Assembly (NCBI GenBank): GCA_016789265.1 | Contig: JAEUQK010000029.1 | Span: forward strand, 62,001 to 126,000 | DNA: 64,000 bases | Source: Blastocatellia bacterium | GTDB lineage: Bacteria; Acidobacteriota; Blastocatellia; Pyrinomonadales; Pyrinomonadaceae | Reading direction: 5' to 3' | Part shown: positions 34,619-43,755 of the stretch, in pieces | Layout: each line of letters starts with the position of its first letter | Position numbering within the stretch: the stretch's first letter is position 1 | The notes under the pieces: model-generated | What the model was told of the DNA's origin: nothing | The model's input: only the letters and a program-made list of their open reading frames with translations | The model's database searches: none | Position numbers and translations under genes: made by a program

Positions 34619-35212
34619 ATGCAGATCGAACCTTTCATCTTGGTTGGCGGACGATCGACTCGGTTCGGTGTCGATAAGGCAACTTTTGAATTTGAGGGCG
34701 AGACACTTGCTGAACGTGCTGCACGGGTCGCCGAAACAGCTCTTGTTACTGCTCCTGCCGTCTTCGTTACCGCATCCGGATCGTCATTTCCGGCATTTGG
34801 GGGACGCACCGTAATTCATGACATCGTCCCGGATCGCGGTGCTGCGGGGGCGATACACTCGGCTTTTACAATCGCCCGGACGGAATGGATCTTTGTGCTT
34901 TCCTGCGACCTGCCATTCGTCTCTGCCGAATTTATTTCGTTGATGCGCGAACGCATTTTACCGGAGTTTGCCGCGGTCGTACCGGTTCAGGCCGATGGCC
35001 GATGGCAGCCGCTTTGCGGGTTTTATCGGGTTGCAGATTGCCTGCCTTTGGTAACTTCGGCATTGACCACTTCTGGAAAACATCCATCGTTCAAGGATCT
35101 GCTTTCGGGTTTGAACGTAAGGATGATCGCCTCGGACGAGTATCAAGATCTGCCAAACTCTGACCGGCTTCTGCGAAATGTGAATAGCCCCGAGGATCTG
35201 ACGGCCGTTTAA
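34619..35212 (+). CDS. mobA: molybdenum cofactor guanylyltransferase
   Basis: 197 residues. MobA adds GMP to molybdopterin to make MGD, the cofactor of the enzyme encoded just upstream. The GTP-binding start is ILVGGRSTRFGVDKATFEFEG (a diverged LAGGxSxRMGxDK), with VLSCDLPFVSAEFI as the second NTP motif and WQPLCGFYR. Its ATG follows the preceding stop with no spacer (TAAATG), so it is translationally coupled, and the cluster delivers both insertion and maturation functions. Confidence 0.92.
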   Translation: MQIEPFILVGGRSTRFGVDKATFEFEGETLAERAARVAETALVTAPAVFVTASGSSFPAFGGRTVIHDIVPDRGAAGAIHSAFTIARTEWIFVLSCDLPFVSAEFISLMRERILPEFAAVVPVQADGRWQPLCGFYRVADCLPLVTSALTTSGKHPSFKDLLSGLNVRMIASDEYQDLPNSDRLLRNVNSPEDLTAV

Positions 35213-35261
35213 CGGCACCGCTCGATTTTCTTTAATGTGGCCGTGTGGCAAAATAGGAAAA

Positions 35262-36647
35262 ATGGAACTCGTTCTTGATAAGTTTCACGAAGAGTGCGGC
35301 ATTTTCGGCATCTTTGGCCACTCTGAGGCTTCGACACTGACGCAGCTTGGCCTGTTTGCCCAGCAGCATCGCGGTCAGGAGGCCTGCGGCATCGTTTCAA
35401 GTGATGGAACTGAGCTTCACGAATTTCGCTCGATCGGTCTCGTGGCCGATGTGCTCAACGAAGACGTGCTCCGAAAGCTTACAGGTTCGAGTGCGATAGG
35501 CCACACGCGGTACTCGACCGCCGGCAGAAATACGATAAAAGAAGTTCAGCCGTTTTCCGTCACGTGCCAGCACGGTGACATCGCGGTCTGCCACAACGGG
35601 AATCTGCCGTTTGCCAACCAAAAGCGTGATGAGCTCGAACGCAAGGGCGCGATCTTCTCCTCGACATCAGATACAGAGACAATTCTCCACAGCATCGCCA
35701 GGACCGATGCACGATCGGCCGTCGCGGCGATAGAAAGCGTGCTCAAGGATACGGAAGGAGCATTCTCGCTTTTATTTCTGACTCCGGACAAATTGATCGC
35801 AGTCCGTGATCCCAGAGGTTTCCGTCCGCTCAATCTGGGAAAACTGGGAGATGCATGGTGCGTTGCTTCGGAGACATGCGCCTTTGACCTTATCGACGCC
35901 AAATATGTCCGTGAGATCGAACCCGGCGAAATGCTCATCATCGATGCCGATGGCGTTCATTCGTCAAAGCCATTTGAGGAAAAGCCGAGATCGGTCTGCA
36001 CGTTCGAGCACGTTTACTTCTCGCGGCCTGATTCGATCATTTACGGAAAGTCAGTAAATGAATCCCGGCACAAGATGGGCAAGCAACTCGCTCTCGAACA
36101 TCCCGCCGATGCCGATCTCGTGGTGCCTGTGCCCGATTCGGGCGTCGCTGCTGCTATTGGCTTTGCAAAGCAGTCCGGTATCAATTTCCGTCAGGCGATA
36201 ATTCGCAACCATTACGTCGGGCGGACGTTCATCGAGCCGACCCAATCGATCCGCTCTTTCGGGGTGCGACTAAAGCTAAATCCGGTGAAGGACCTTATCA
36301 ATGGACAGCGAGTGGTTCTGGTGGACGATTCGATCGTTCGCGGAACTACGTCAAAAAAGATCGTTGAGATGGTTCGTGAGGCTGGCGCCACCGAAGTTCA
36401 CATTCGCATTTCGTGCCCGCCAACCACAAATTCCTGCTATTACGGCGTTGATACTCCTCACCGGCAAGACCTCATCGCATCGCGAATGACCACCGATCAG
36501 GTCTGTGAATATATCGGGGCCGATTCGCTCGGTTATCTTTCGCTCGAGGGAATGCTCGAAGCGATCGGGATAGACCCGTCATCGACCTGCAACGCCTGCT
36601 GGAGCGGAAAATACCCGACATTGCTTGCGAACGGCAAGGCTGCCTGA
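35262..36647 (+). CDS. purF: amidophosphoribosyltransferase
   Basis: 461 residues from ATG 35262; this puts an 11-residue propeptide before the catalytic Cys12 (HEECGIFGIFGH), which becomes N-terminal after cleavage. It makes 5-phosphoribosylamine from PRPP and glutamine, the first purine step. Present are the glutaminase loop (IGHTRYSTAG), PRPP motif VVLVDDSIVRGTTSKKIV and four Cys for the B. subtilis-type [4Fe-4S] cluster (RSVCTFEH, ISCPPTTNSC, STCNACWSG). It stands alone downstream of mobA. Confidence 0.97.
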   Translation: MELVLDKFHEECGIFGIFGHSEASTLTQLGLFAQQHRGQEACGIVSSDGTELHEFRSIGLVADVLNEDVLRKLTGSSAIGHTRYSTAGRNTIKEVQPFSVTCQHGDIAVCHNGNLPFANQKRDELERKGAIFSSTSDTETILHSIARTDARSAVAAIESVLKDTEGAFSLLFLTPDKLIAVRDPRGFRPLNLGKLGDAWCVASETCAFDLIDAKYVREIEPGEMLIIDADGVHSSKPFEEKPRSVCTFEHVYFSRPDSIIYGKSVNESRHKMGKQLALEHPADADLVVPVPDSGVAAAIGFAKQSGINFRQAIIRNHYVGRTFIEPTQSIRSFGVRLKLNPVKDLINGQRVVLVDDSIVRGTTSKKIVEMVREAGATEVHIRISCPPTTNSCYYGVDTPHRQDLIASRMTTDQVCEYIGADSLGYLSLEGMLEAIGIDPSSTCNACWSGKYPTLLANGKAA

Positions 36648-36876
36648 TCCCCGCATTTGCTTTAGAACCCGAAAGATCATTTCATCTGCCTTTCTGCGAC
36701 GATCGTCTTACGCACGTTTACGTAAGTCTTACACAACTTTGCACAATCGCGCCTAATCCTGACGTTCGGGCTTCGAAAAAAGCGTAATACTCTATATGCC
36801 AGGACATTGGGACAAGAGGTTTGGTAAGAGTTCCTGTACCGGTTCATATTTCGAAATCAATAGGAGACATACTGAA

Positions 36877-37263
36877 ATGTTAAAGAACAAAGCAATAATG
36901 ATGATCGCCGGCCTTATGATCTTTGTCGGCGGAGTTGTAGCGGCAAATGCAAGCATCACCGAGGGGACGGTCTTGAAGTTTAGCGTGGCCGAGGAATTTG
37001 TTATCAACGGCAAGACCTTTGAGCCGGGCATCTATACCATCGAACGCACGCCGATGACGGCCGATTCTTCGTCGATCCTGGTTATCCGCGGAGACAAGAC
37101 CTCAATGGTATTCGACACGATCGTTGCCGAGACCCGCAATGCTTCCGAAAGCACGGAAATGGTTTTTGAAAACCTAAACGGAGTCAATTATCTCAAATCG
37201 ATCACCGTAAAAGGTGCGACGACAGTCAACGAACTACCGTCTGCCCAAGCTCAGGCTCGGTAA
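36877..37263 (+). CDS. small exported beta-rich protein
   Basis: 128 residues from ATG 36877, chosen for the RBS TAGGAGAC and a following signal peptide (cleavage near NA-SITEG). The mature part has LKFSVAEEFVINGKTFEPGIYTIERTP and FENLNGVNYLKSITVKG, a repeated short-strand pattern also seen in other small Acidobacteria-like exported proteins. Function unknown. The 229-bp gap upstream (after purF) shows TAATACT near 36785 as a possible -10 box but no good -35. Confidence 0.65.
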   Translation: MLKNKAIMMIAGLMIFVGGVVAANASITEGTVLKFSVAEEFVINGKTFEPGIYTIERTPMTADSSSILVIRGDKTSMVFDTIVAETRNASESTEMVFENLNGVNYLKSITVKGATTVNELPSAQAQAR

Positions 37264-37293
37264 GATCTAGCTAGTTTCGAACAAGGGGAAAAC

Positions 37294-37328
37294 AGCCGAT
37301 CCGGCAGAAATGCTGTGTCGGCTCTTTT
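37294..37328 (+). terminator. rho-independent terminator
   Basis: AGCCGA (37294-37299) pairs with TCGGCT (37318-37323), with a weaker inner stem in the loop, then CTTTTTG. It follows the small exported protein gene by 30 bp. Confidence 0.75.
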
Positions 37329-37401
37329 TGTTCTCGCCTGTTGCCACTATTCGTGCGAAAGAATTGCTGGCCCTTTTTGACCTCAGCAAATTAAATAATG
37401 C

Positions 37402-37815
37402 TTGATAAACAAGCCGGATGGGAATATAAAGATTCCGGTGGATGAAAATAGCAAGCTTTATGAATTGGAGACCGAGGATCACGATGGATTCCTTTACGCG
37501 ATCGCCGGCGGGTTAAGGTTGACGCCCGAGATCGCCCTTAGTTACTGGCGCGAGATCATTGCCATTTGTGAAGAAAAAGGATACTCGAAGATACTTCTAG
37601 AACATAATTTTGTCGAGATGATCTCGATGCAGGAAATGCTCGAGATAATCGTCCCCGTGGGGGAATTACTTAAGGGACGAATGTTCGCTTTTTACGATCG
37701 TTACGGGCACTATGACGTACCCGAGGCAGGAAAAGCCATTCTCCGCGGCCTTGACGTGAAAATGCAGATCTTCCATGACGTGAAAGAGGCCGAACGCTGG
37801 CTGCGGGCTAACTGA
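37402..37815 (+). CDS. small cytoplasmic protein, possibly SpoIIAA/STAS-like
   Basis: 137 residues from TTG 37402; an ATG at 37398 is out of frame and soon stops, and GTG 37438 is another possible start. The sequence alternates strands and helices (LYAIAGGLRLTPEIALSYWREIIAICEEKGYSKILLEH ... FAFYDRYGHYDVPEAGKAILRGLDVKMQIFHDVKEAERWLRAN), ending like SpoIIAA/SEC14-type proteins. The family call is tentative. It has no partner gene; a hairpin (37872-37896) and tmRNA follow. Confidence 0.6.
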   Translation: MINKPDGNIKIPVDENSKLYELETEDHDGFLYAIAGGLRLTPEIALSYWREIIAICEEKGYSKILLEHNFVEMISMQEMLEIIVPVGELLKGRMFAFYDRYGHYDVPEAGKAILRGLDVKMQIFHDVKEAERWLRAN

Positions 37816-37871
37816 CCCGGCTTTTGCCTGCATCCAAAAACTTTCACTTTTCATCTAAATTTCGTAAACTG

Positions 37872-37896
37872 ACAGTCCGCAAACAAAGCGGACTGT
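37872..37896 (+). other. 9-bp perfect hairpin immediately upstream of tmRNA
   Basis: ACAGTCCGC (37872-37880) pairs with GCGGACTGT (37888-37896) over a 7-nt A-rich loop, 10 nt before the mature 5' end of tmRNA. It could terminate the upstream gene (weak TTCCTCTC follows) or mark the precursor for RNase processing. Confidence 0.6.
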
Positions 37897-37906
37897 TCCT
37901 CTCTAT

Positions 37907-38276
37907 GGGGGCGACAGGCTTCGACAGGGGCTTGTATAGATCTTTGGATGCACGTCGGGCTTGCTTACTAGCTCGTTAAAACAATAAGCAAAACACAAAT
38001 GCTAATCAAGAATTAGCTCTTGCTGCCTAATTAACTTTAGCTACAGCAATGTCTTACCGGAAGTTCGCCTGATGCGACCGGATAAGGCATAACTCAGTTC
38101 AGGCTAGGGCGCGTCCTCCACCTGCGGGCGCGGCTTAAAGTTAGCCGGGTATGTTGATGAAGAGGTCTTGTCGGCTCACCTGCTCTTCGTCAGCGAGATA
38201 AAGTGAACCGAATAAACGTGTAGATTTCACTGGTCGCAACCTTTGGATGCGGGTTCGATTCCCGCCGCCTCCACCA
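37907..38276 (+). ncRNA. ssrA: transfer-messenger RNA (tmRNA)
   Basis: About 370 nt. The 5' end GGGGGCG pairs with CGCCTCC before ACCA at 38273-38276 to form the alanyl acceptor stem; the T arm is GGTTCGATTCC. The 5' part GACAGGCTTCGACAGGG is diagnostic. The tag reading frame starts at GCT 38001 and ends at TAA 38028, giving the nine-residue degradation tag ANQELALAA. Pseudoknot regions follow (for example CCGGAAGTTCGCC...GATGCGACCGG). It rescues stalled ribosomes and tags the peptides for proteolysis with SmpB, which is not encoded here. Confidence 0.97.
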
Positions 38277-38297
38277 TCAGTTCTAATTAAGAAAAGA

Positions 38298-38326
38298 ATG
38301 CCCTCGTTCGGAGGGCATCTTTATTT
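38298..38326. terminator. terminator after tmRNA, possibly bidirectional
   Basis: ATGCCCTC (38298-38305) pairs with GAGGGCAT (38311-38318), loop GTTCG, followed by CTTTATTT on the plus strand. On the minus strand it is followed by TCTTTTCTT, so it may also serve the convergent zinc-ribbon gene whose stop is at 38321. Confidence 0.85.
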
Positions 38327-38923
38327 GGAGCGTTCCCCGAGGTGCCTCGTCGTTTGATCGGTAACACTGAATGGGGACGGCGATGCGAGGTCGTTTGTAT
38401 CGGCCGGGGAGAGGTAGGCTTCAACGCCCGAATTCGCGATCTCCTTCGCTTCCGGCTCTTTTGTTTCGTTTAACGCCCGCTCTTCGCGTTTGCTCACGAA
38501 CATTCCGTTGAATACCAGAGCCGCCCCGACCATGATCGGGATGACACCAACGACCCACAGGCTTTTCAGAATAAGGACGGCTTCGGGTGGAACCTTTCCG
38601 CCTGCAACTATTGCCTCCATCAAGACAAATAGAAAGATCATCAGCCCAAAGCCAACGCTTGCCGTTATTACTCCAGCCTTTATCTCGTTGCGCCGCCTCA
38701 CCTCAGGCGTTTTGCCTTGAAGGAGGTCGAGAGCTTTTTGACGGCGGATCGACTCTTCGCTCGACATGAACATCTCGGCGACCCACGTCTTGCTCCAATC
38801 GAACTTCTCGTCCTGTTCGTCGCGCGTTGCCATTACTCGCCGCAACGCAAAGAGATTCGCTCCGCAGGTCTTGCAGAACTTAAGGTCGTCGGGTTGGGTG
38901 TTTCCGCATTGAGGACAAAACAT
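38321..38923 (-). CDS. zinc-ribbon membrane protein
   Basis: 200 residues from ATG 38923, at which the protein opens with a zinc ribbon (MFCPQCGNTQPDDLKFCKTCGANL, four Cys). Two hydrophobic helices follow (VGFGLMIFLFVLMEAIVAGG and VVGVIPIMVGAALVFNGMFV) and an acidic C-terminal tail. Such zinc-ribbon/two-helix proteins are common in Acidobacteria-like genomes and have no known function. It converges on tmRNA and is divergent from the next exported protein gene. Confidence 0.7.
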   Translation of the reverse strand: MFCPQCGNTQPDDLKFCKTCGANLFALRRVMATRDEQDEKFDWSKTWVAEMFMSSEESIRRQKALDLLQGKTPEVRRRNEIKAGVITASVGFGLMIFLFVLMEAIVAGGKVPPEAVLILKSLWVVGVIPIMVGAALVFNGMFVSKREERALNETKEPEAKEIANSGVEAYLSPADTNDLASPSPFSVTDQTTRHLGERSK

Positions 38924-39045
38924 TTCTTTATATCGTAACCAAACGAAACGCTCTTTAAAAGCGGAAAGTTCCGTTTCGATCTGAATTGATGCCGTGGGGT
39001 CCGATTCCTTAATCGAGCTTTCCAATTGGGATATAATTCCTTTTA

Positions 39046-40230
39046 ATGAGGCGGGTCGCTCGAAAATTAGGCGTCATCGCGATAGTTGTATCGTTGGCGG
39101 CGGTGACGGCCGCGGCACAAATTACCGAGTCGGAATTTCGGGCGTACCTTTCGAAAAAAGCGACGATCAACGCAGACGATCTGGCCGAACTCGATCGCGG
39201 AGGCTTGGTCGTTAAGGGCCTTCCGGCTTCCGATAAACAAGAAGTCGCGGTGGTCGGCGTCGTTCGCGTGAAACAACTCCCGACTGTCACTCTTCGCGAA
39301 TTTCGCGACAGCCTGTCGCCCAAAAGCAGCAAGGAAATGGACGCTAAAGGCCGCTTCAGCAACCCGCCCGTCATTGGCGACCTTGCCGATCTTGAGCTGG
39401 AAGAGCGCGATTTCAAAGAACTCCGAAAATGCATCGTCGGTGACTGCGACGTTAATATGTCGGCCGACTGGATCGATCGATTCGGCAAGGGCCTGGACTG
39501 GACCGCTCCCGATCACAAGCAGAAAGCAACAGAGCTTTTTCGCGCGATGCTGCTTGAGTATTCCAGGGATTATTCCGTCAACGGAACGGCTTCGCTGGGC
39601 GCGTATTCAAATCGAAAAGACGCTGTCTCTCTTTCAGGATCGCATCGATCTTTGTTGGAAAATGCCCTATTCATCGGAGAACTTGCACCGGAACTACTCG
39701 CGTATCTGAAAGAGTATCCAAAAAAGGATCTCTCCGGCGTTGACAGCTATACCCATTGGTCAAATATCGATTTTGGACTAAATCCCACGGTCACGCTCTC
39801 GCATTCTGCGGCTTTTACCAATTCAGCAGGAGATCATTTCGTTGCCGCGCGTCAGTTCTATTCAAGCCGTTATTTGGACGCATCGCTTTCGTTGACGATG
39901 CTGCTGCGGTTTCCCGACGGCGTGACCTACATCGTTTTTTCCGACCGCTCGCGCTCCGACGCACTCGAGGGCATCTTTCACGGGATGTCAAAACGCGTTG
40001 TCGAGGCGGAGGCGATCGAACGCGTAAAGAACCTTCTTAAGAATTCCGAACTTCGCCTGATCACTGCAAAAAGACCGCAAACGGAAGTCATTACTCCCGC
40101 CGCCGAGATCAGTTTCAGGGACCGCGTTTTGAAGACGCTGCTAAGTCCGCTCGGCATCGTTAGCGTAATTGTTGTTTTACTCCTCATCGCATACGCCGCG
40201 GGGAGATCGATCTCCCGAAAACAGAAGTGA
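39046..40230 (+). CDS. exported protein with C-terminal membrane anchor, unknown
   Basis: 394 residues: signal peptide (cleavage near TAAA-Q25), a large extracytoplasmic domain and a C-terminal membrane helix followed by a short basic end (AAGRSISRKQK). Features include TESEFRAYLSKKATINADDLAELDRGGLVVKGL, a CIVGDCDVNMSADWIDRFGKGLDW segment with a Cys pair, and VTLSHSAAFTNSAGDHFVAARQFYSSRYLDASLSLTMLLR near the end. I recognise no family. It appears to stand alone. Confidence 0.7.
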   Translation: MRRVARKLGVIAIVVSLAAVTAAAQITESEFRAYLSKKATINADDLAELDRGGLVVKGLPASDKQEVAVVGVVRVKQLPTVTLREFRDSLSPKSSKEMDAKGRFSNPPVIGDLADLELEERDFKELRKCIVGDCDVNMSADWIDRFGKGLDWTAPDHKQKATELFRAMLLEYSRDYSVNGTASLGAYSNRKDAVSLSGSHRSLLENALFIGELAPELLAYLKEYPKKDLSGVDSYTHWSNIDFGLNPTVTLSHSAAFTNSAGDHFVAARQFYSSRYLDASLSLTMLLRFPDGVTYIVFSDRSRSDALEGIFHGMSKRVVEAEAIERVKNLLKNSELRLITAKRPQTEVITPAAEISFRDRVLKTLLSPLGIVSVIVVLLLIAYAAGRSISRKQK

Positions 40231-40319
40231 AAATGGTGGAATTCTGAACTGTAATATCGTTGCCAAATTCATCGGCCACCGGATAGGAGACTGTGGAACG
40301 GACTTGACCCGTGTAGATA

Positions 40320-40753
40320 CTATTCTGTCGGCTCGGCCTCGCGGAGAGGTTTGCGTCTCGCCGCTAGGTATATTGCCAGGCCTAAAAGGTTTGTGATCAC
40401 GATTAGTCCGCCGATCTTCACCGCGAAAGTGATGAGAGATATTGTGTGACCCGAAGTCCAATCTCCGACGTGTTAAGGATCGCGAATAGCCATAGATTCC
40501 ATGCGACCATGAAGCCGAGAAGGTCGTTAAAACCGAACTTCGCCCACTGATAGAGCCCGCCCTCGAGCGGCATCTGACGGTTCAGGTAGATCACGACGAC
40601 CGCGGAAGGGATGTAGAAAAGCAGCATCGCGGTCAACCATAAAAGGATATGTGACTGCCCCTGCTTCGCCGCGACGCCGATCCAGGGAAGCCCGACAATA
40701 AAAAGTATCTGAGTGAGGACAAGGTCAGGAACTCCGAGTTCCTTTTTGAACAC
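40320..40753 (-). pseudogene. amino-acid permease (APC family) with internal deletion and frameshift
   Basis: The first 111 codons (start GTG 40753) match the N-terminal third of an APC-superfamily permease (KELGVPDLVLTQILFIVGLPWIGVAAKQG, MPLEGGLYQWAKFGFNDLLGF, NTSEIGLRVTQYLS). The frame stops at 40418. In another frame the DNA just downstream, to TAG 40320, encodes a typical permease end: a last helix TISLITFAVKIGGLIVITNLLGLAIYLAARR and a basic tail. The nine or so middle helices are missing. So a deletion fused the two ends out of frame. Confidence 0.85.
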
Positions 40754-40836
40754 GGCACTGTGCTCCTCAACAAGTTTTTCCTCCTAAAGAAATTCCTTGG
40801 CTCCTCGATCTTTGCTCATATTTTCAATTGGCGAAT

Positions 40837-42732
40837 CTACCAGGCAATTCCGTAGTCGTCGCCGTGAGTGCTTGCTCCGCCCCACATCGTCTTATGCGCG
40901 TGGTCAAAGAATATTGCGGTGATCGGCCCCGAGGTCCGTTCTTCGAACGTCGGCGTGTAGCCCATCTTGATGAGTTCCTCGCGAACGCTCTGCGGCGTTG
41001 AATTAGCGAGCAGGATCCGCCCGGGCCTGATCTCATGAGCGCCGAAAGAGCTTCGCATCTGAAAGCTATTTATGTTCGGAGCTTCGGTCGCACGCTGTAC
41101 GTTCATTCCAAACTCGACCGTATTCAGGAAAAACTGCAAAAGGTTCTGGTCCTGGCTGTCGCCGCCCTGCACCGAAAAGCACAGGAACGGTTTTCCGTCT
41201 TTCAATGCCAGTGTCGGCGTCAAGGTCACGCGCGGCCGCTTGCCGGGTTCGATCACATTGAACGGGCCGTCCGCAGGGTCCGTAACAAAACTCTGCGCCC
41301 GCTGACTTAGGCCGACTCCTGTTCTCCCGGCGATCACCGCCGGGATCCAGCCGCCGCTCGGCGTGACGGAAACGACCCATCCTTCTTCGTCGGCCGCTTG
41401 GACCGATGTCGTCCCGCCATAGAAATTGTCGTCCGGGAACCCTCCGTTCGGATCGCCGAACGGCGTGATCAAAGCCATATTTCCGGGCGGAGCCTGTGTC
41501 TGGCGGTCAGCGGGCACTACTTTCCATTTTTCGAGCAGATCGGTAAACGGATTTCTTCCGTTTTGAAAGGGATACGGATCGCCCGGCTTTATCCCCGCAT
41601 CGTTTTTGTTCGGATCGATCTGTTTCGCACGAGACTTTGCGTAATCCTTTGACATCAAACCGGCAAGCGGTTCCACGGGCGGAAAATAAGGGTCTCCGTA
41701 ATAGAAATCGCGGTCGGCAAAGGCGAGGCTCATCGCCTGATAGATCGTGTGGATATATCTCGGGCTGTTGTAGCCCATCGACTTTACGTCGAAGTTTTCA
41801 AGGATATTCAATGCCTGCAGCATAGCCGGGCCTTGTGTCCATAGATTGAGTTTGTAAACATCGACGCCTTTGTAATTCGTCGAGACCGGTTCTTCGATCT
41901 TCACCTGCCATTTGGCAAGATCGGCCTCGGTGATCAAGCCGCCTTCCTCCTGCGTTCCGCGGACAAATTCTTTTGCGATATCGCCTTTGTAAAAGCGATC
42001 GTAAGCGGCCATGATCGCTTGCTTTCGGTTCTTGCCGGCCTTGAGAGCGTTCTGTTCGGCATCGACCAGCTTTCGAAGCGTAGCAGCAAGGTCTGGCTGG
42101 CGGAATATCTCGCCTTCGACAGGGCCCTCCCGTTCGCGTCCCGTATTAGGCAGCATCGCTTCGCGTGAGTATTTCCATTGTTTCAGCCACGACTTTTGCC
42201 GCTCGATCGTGTTTGCCGTACCGGCGTCCATCGGATAGCCGTCCGCCATCTCGATCGACGGCGCGAGCACGTCCTTAAGACTAAGCTTGCCGTATTCGGC
42301 AAGCATCACCAGAATGCCGCCCGGCGTTCCTGGCGTGACCGCAGCAAGCGGGCCGTACTCCGGCGGATTAGGCATCTTCTTTGACTTATAATATTCGGCG
42401 GTTGCTCCGGTCGGAGCGACTCCAAGCGCGTTTATTCCGATGACCTTTCCGGTCTTCGGATTGTAAATAAGCGCCTGCGTTTCTCCGCCCCACGAAAGCG
42501 TGTCCCACATCGTTGACGTCGCAGCGATCATCGCGCAGGCGGCGTCAACCGCGTTTCCGCCTCTTTGAAAGATCATCGCGCCGGCGGTCGCGGCTATCGG
42601 TTTGCCGGTAACGGCTACCCAGTGCTTTCCGTATAAGATCGGTTTCTGCGGCCGTTGGCCGTTTAACGTGTCTGACATGATGGCAAAGTTAGTTATAAGC
42701 AACAATATCGTGAGGACGAAGCGGCGTGTCAT
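40837..42732 (-). CDS. ggt: gamma-glutamyltransferase, exported
   Basis: About 631 residues from ATG 42732 (an alternative start lies 10 codons upstream). A signal peptide is followed by the GGT fold: AGAMIFQRGGNAVDAACAMIAA, the autoprocessing region with Thr in GGTTSVQAADEEGW (cleavage before the nucleophile Thr), RGTGVGLSQRAQSF-like region and a C-terminal TPTFEERTSGPITAIFF. It hydrolyses or transfers gamma-glutamyl groups from glutathione in the periplasm. The conserved THxSV box reads TTSV. It lies downstream of no operon partner. Confidence 0.93.
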   Translation of the reverse strand: MTRRFVLTILLLITNFAIMSDTLNGQRPQKPILYGKHWVAVTGKPIAATAGAMIFQRGGNAVDAACAMIAATSTMWDTLSWGGETQALIYNPKTGKVIGINALGVAPTGATAEYYKSKKMPNPPEYGPLAAVTPGTPGGILVMLAEYGKLSLKDVLAPSIEMADGYPMDAGTANTIERQKSWLKQWKYSREAMLPNTGREREGPVEGEIFRQPDLAATLRKLVDAEQNALKAGKNRKQAIMAAYDRFYKGDIAKEFVRGTQEEGGLITEADLAKWQVKIEEPVSTNYKGVDVYKLNLWTQGPAMLQALNILENFDVKSMGYNSPRYIHTIYQAMSLAFADRDFYYGDPYFPPVEPLAGLMSKDYAKSRAKQIDPNKNDAGIKPGDPYPFQNGRNPFTDLLEKWKVVPADRQTQAPPGNMALITPFGDPNGGFPDDNFYGGTTSVQAADEEGWVVSVTPSGGWIPAVIAGRTGVGLSQRAQSFVTDPADGPFNVIEPGKRPRVTLTPTLALKDGKPFLCFSVQGGDSQDQNLLQFFLNTVEFGMNVQRATEAPNINSFQMRSSFGAHEIRPGRILLANSTPQSVREELIKMGYTPTFEERTSGPITAIFFDHAHKTMWGGASTHGDDYGIAW

Positions 42733-42808
42733 AGTGCCCTGGATTATAGCGCGGTTTTTCACGACAAGACCCTGCCGGTCGGATAAGATATAGTTTTTGT
42801 TGTAACTG

Positions 42809-43678
42809 ATGTCACAGAATACATTGCCGATCGGGATATTCGATTCGGGCGTGGGCGGCCTGACGGTCTATCGCGCTTTGCACGACCGGCTTCCGAATGA
42901 ACATTTCATTTATTTGGGCGATACGGCACGTGTACCGTACGGAACAAAATCGCTTGCCACGGTCGAACGCTACGCCATCGAAAATTCGCAGTTTCTCGCT
43001 AGCCGCGGGATAAAGTTGCTTGTTGTCGCCTGCAACACGGCCTCTGCATTGGCATTACCGAAGATACGTGAAAAGATCGGCCTCGACGTCGTAGGCGTGA
43101 TCGGCCCCGGCGGCCGAAAGGCCGTTGAGCTTACAAGAGGAAAAGAACGCCCAAAGATCGGCGTCATAGCGACCGAGGCGACCGTTGCCAGTAACGCTTA
43201 CTACGAAGCGATCAGGCGGGCATCAGACTCGGCTGAGGTGCTGCAGAAAGGCTGTCCGCTCTTTGTTCCGCTCGCCGAGGAAGGCTGGACCAGTGAACCT
43301 GAAACATACTCCATCGCGGCGAAATACTTGGAAGCGATGAAGGAGTTTCACCCGGACGCTCTCGTGCTCGGCTGCACACATTACCCGATCTTGCGCGAGG
43401 TCATCCAACAAACCGTCGGCGAGGATGTTAAACTAATAGATTCGGGTGAGGCGACAGCCGAAGAGGTCGAGAAGCTATTGATCGAAAAAGGTTTGTCGAA
43501 CCCGGCCCGTCACGCGGGCGAAAGGCATTTGTGCGACGACCTCGACCATTTCTACGTGACCGACGCCGCAGAGCGGTTTGCACACGTCGCCGAAAGATTT
43601 TTAGGAGCTAAGCCGTCAAAACTCGAGGCGATCGAGGTTTACGGCGTGGATGAATTGAGGCAAAAGCCCGAGCGGTAG
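42809..43678 (+). CDS. murI: glutamate racemase
   Basis: 289 residues. It makes D-glutamate for peptidoglycan in the cytoplasm. Both catalytic cysteines are visible: Cys in VVACNTASALAL and in LVLGCTHYPIL; the first catalytic Asp/Ser is in IFDSGVGGLTVYRAL. The C-terminus has an extension of about 25 residues. RNase PH starts 77 bp downstream, the usual murI-rph neighbourhood. Confidence 0.97.
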   Translation: MSQNTLPIGIFDSGVGGLTVYRALHDRLPNEHFIYLGDTARVPYGTKSLATVERYAIENSQFLASRGIKLLVVACNTASALALPKIREKIGLDVVGVIGPGGRKAVELTRGKERPKIGVIATEATVASNAYYEAIRRASDSAEVLQKGCPLFVPLAEEGWTSEPETYSIAAKYLEAMKEFHPDALVLGCTHYPILREVIQQTVGEDVKLIDSGEATAEEVEKLLIEKGLSNPARHAGERHLCDDLDHFYVTDAAERFAHVAERFLGAKPSKLEAIEVYGVDELRQKPER

Positions 43679-43755
43679 CGAGGGTGCCTCGGAAACTGGA
43701 AGCCTGATGGTGCGGGGAACATACTTCCGCGGCCCCTCGTTTCCGCCTTTTATTT

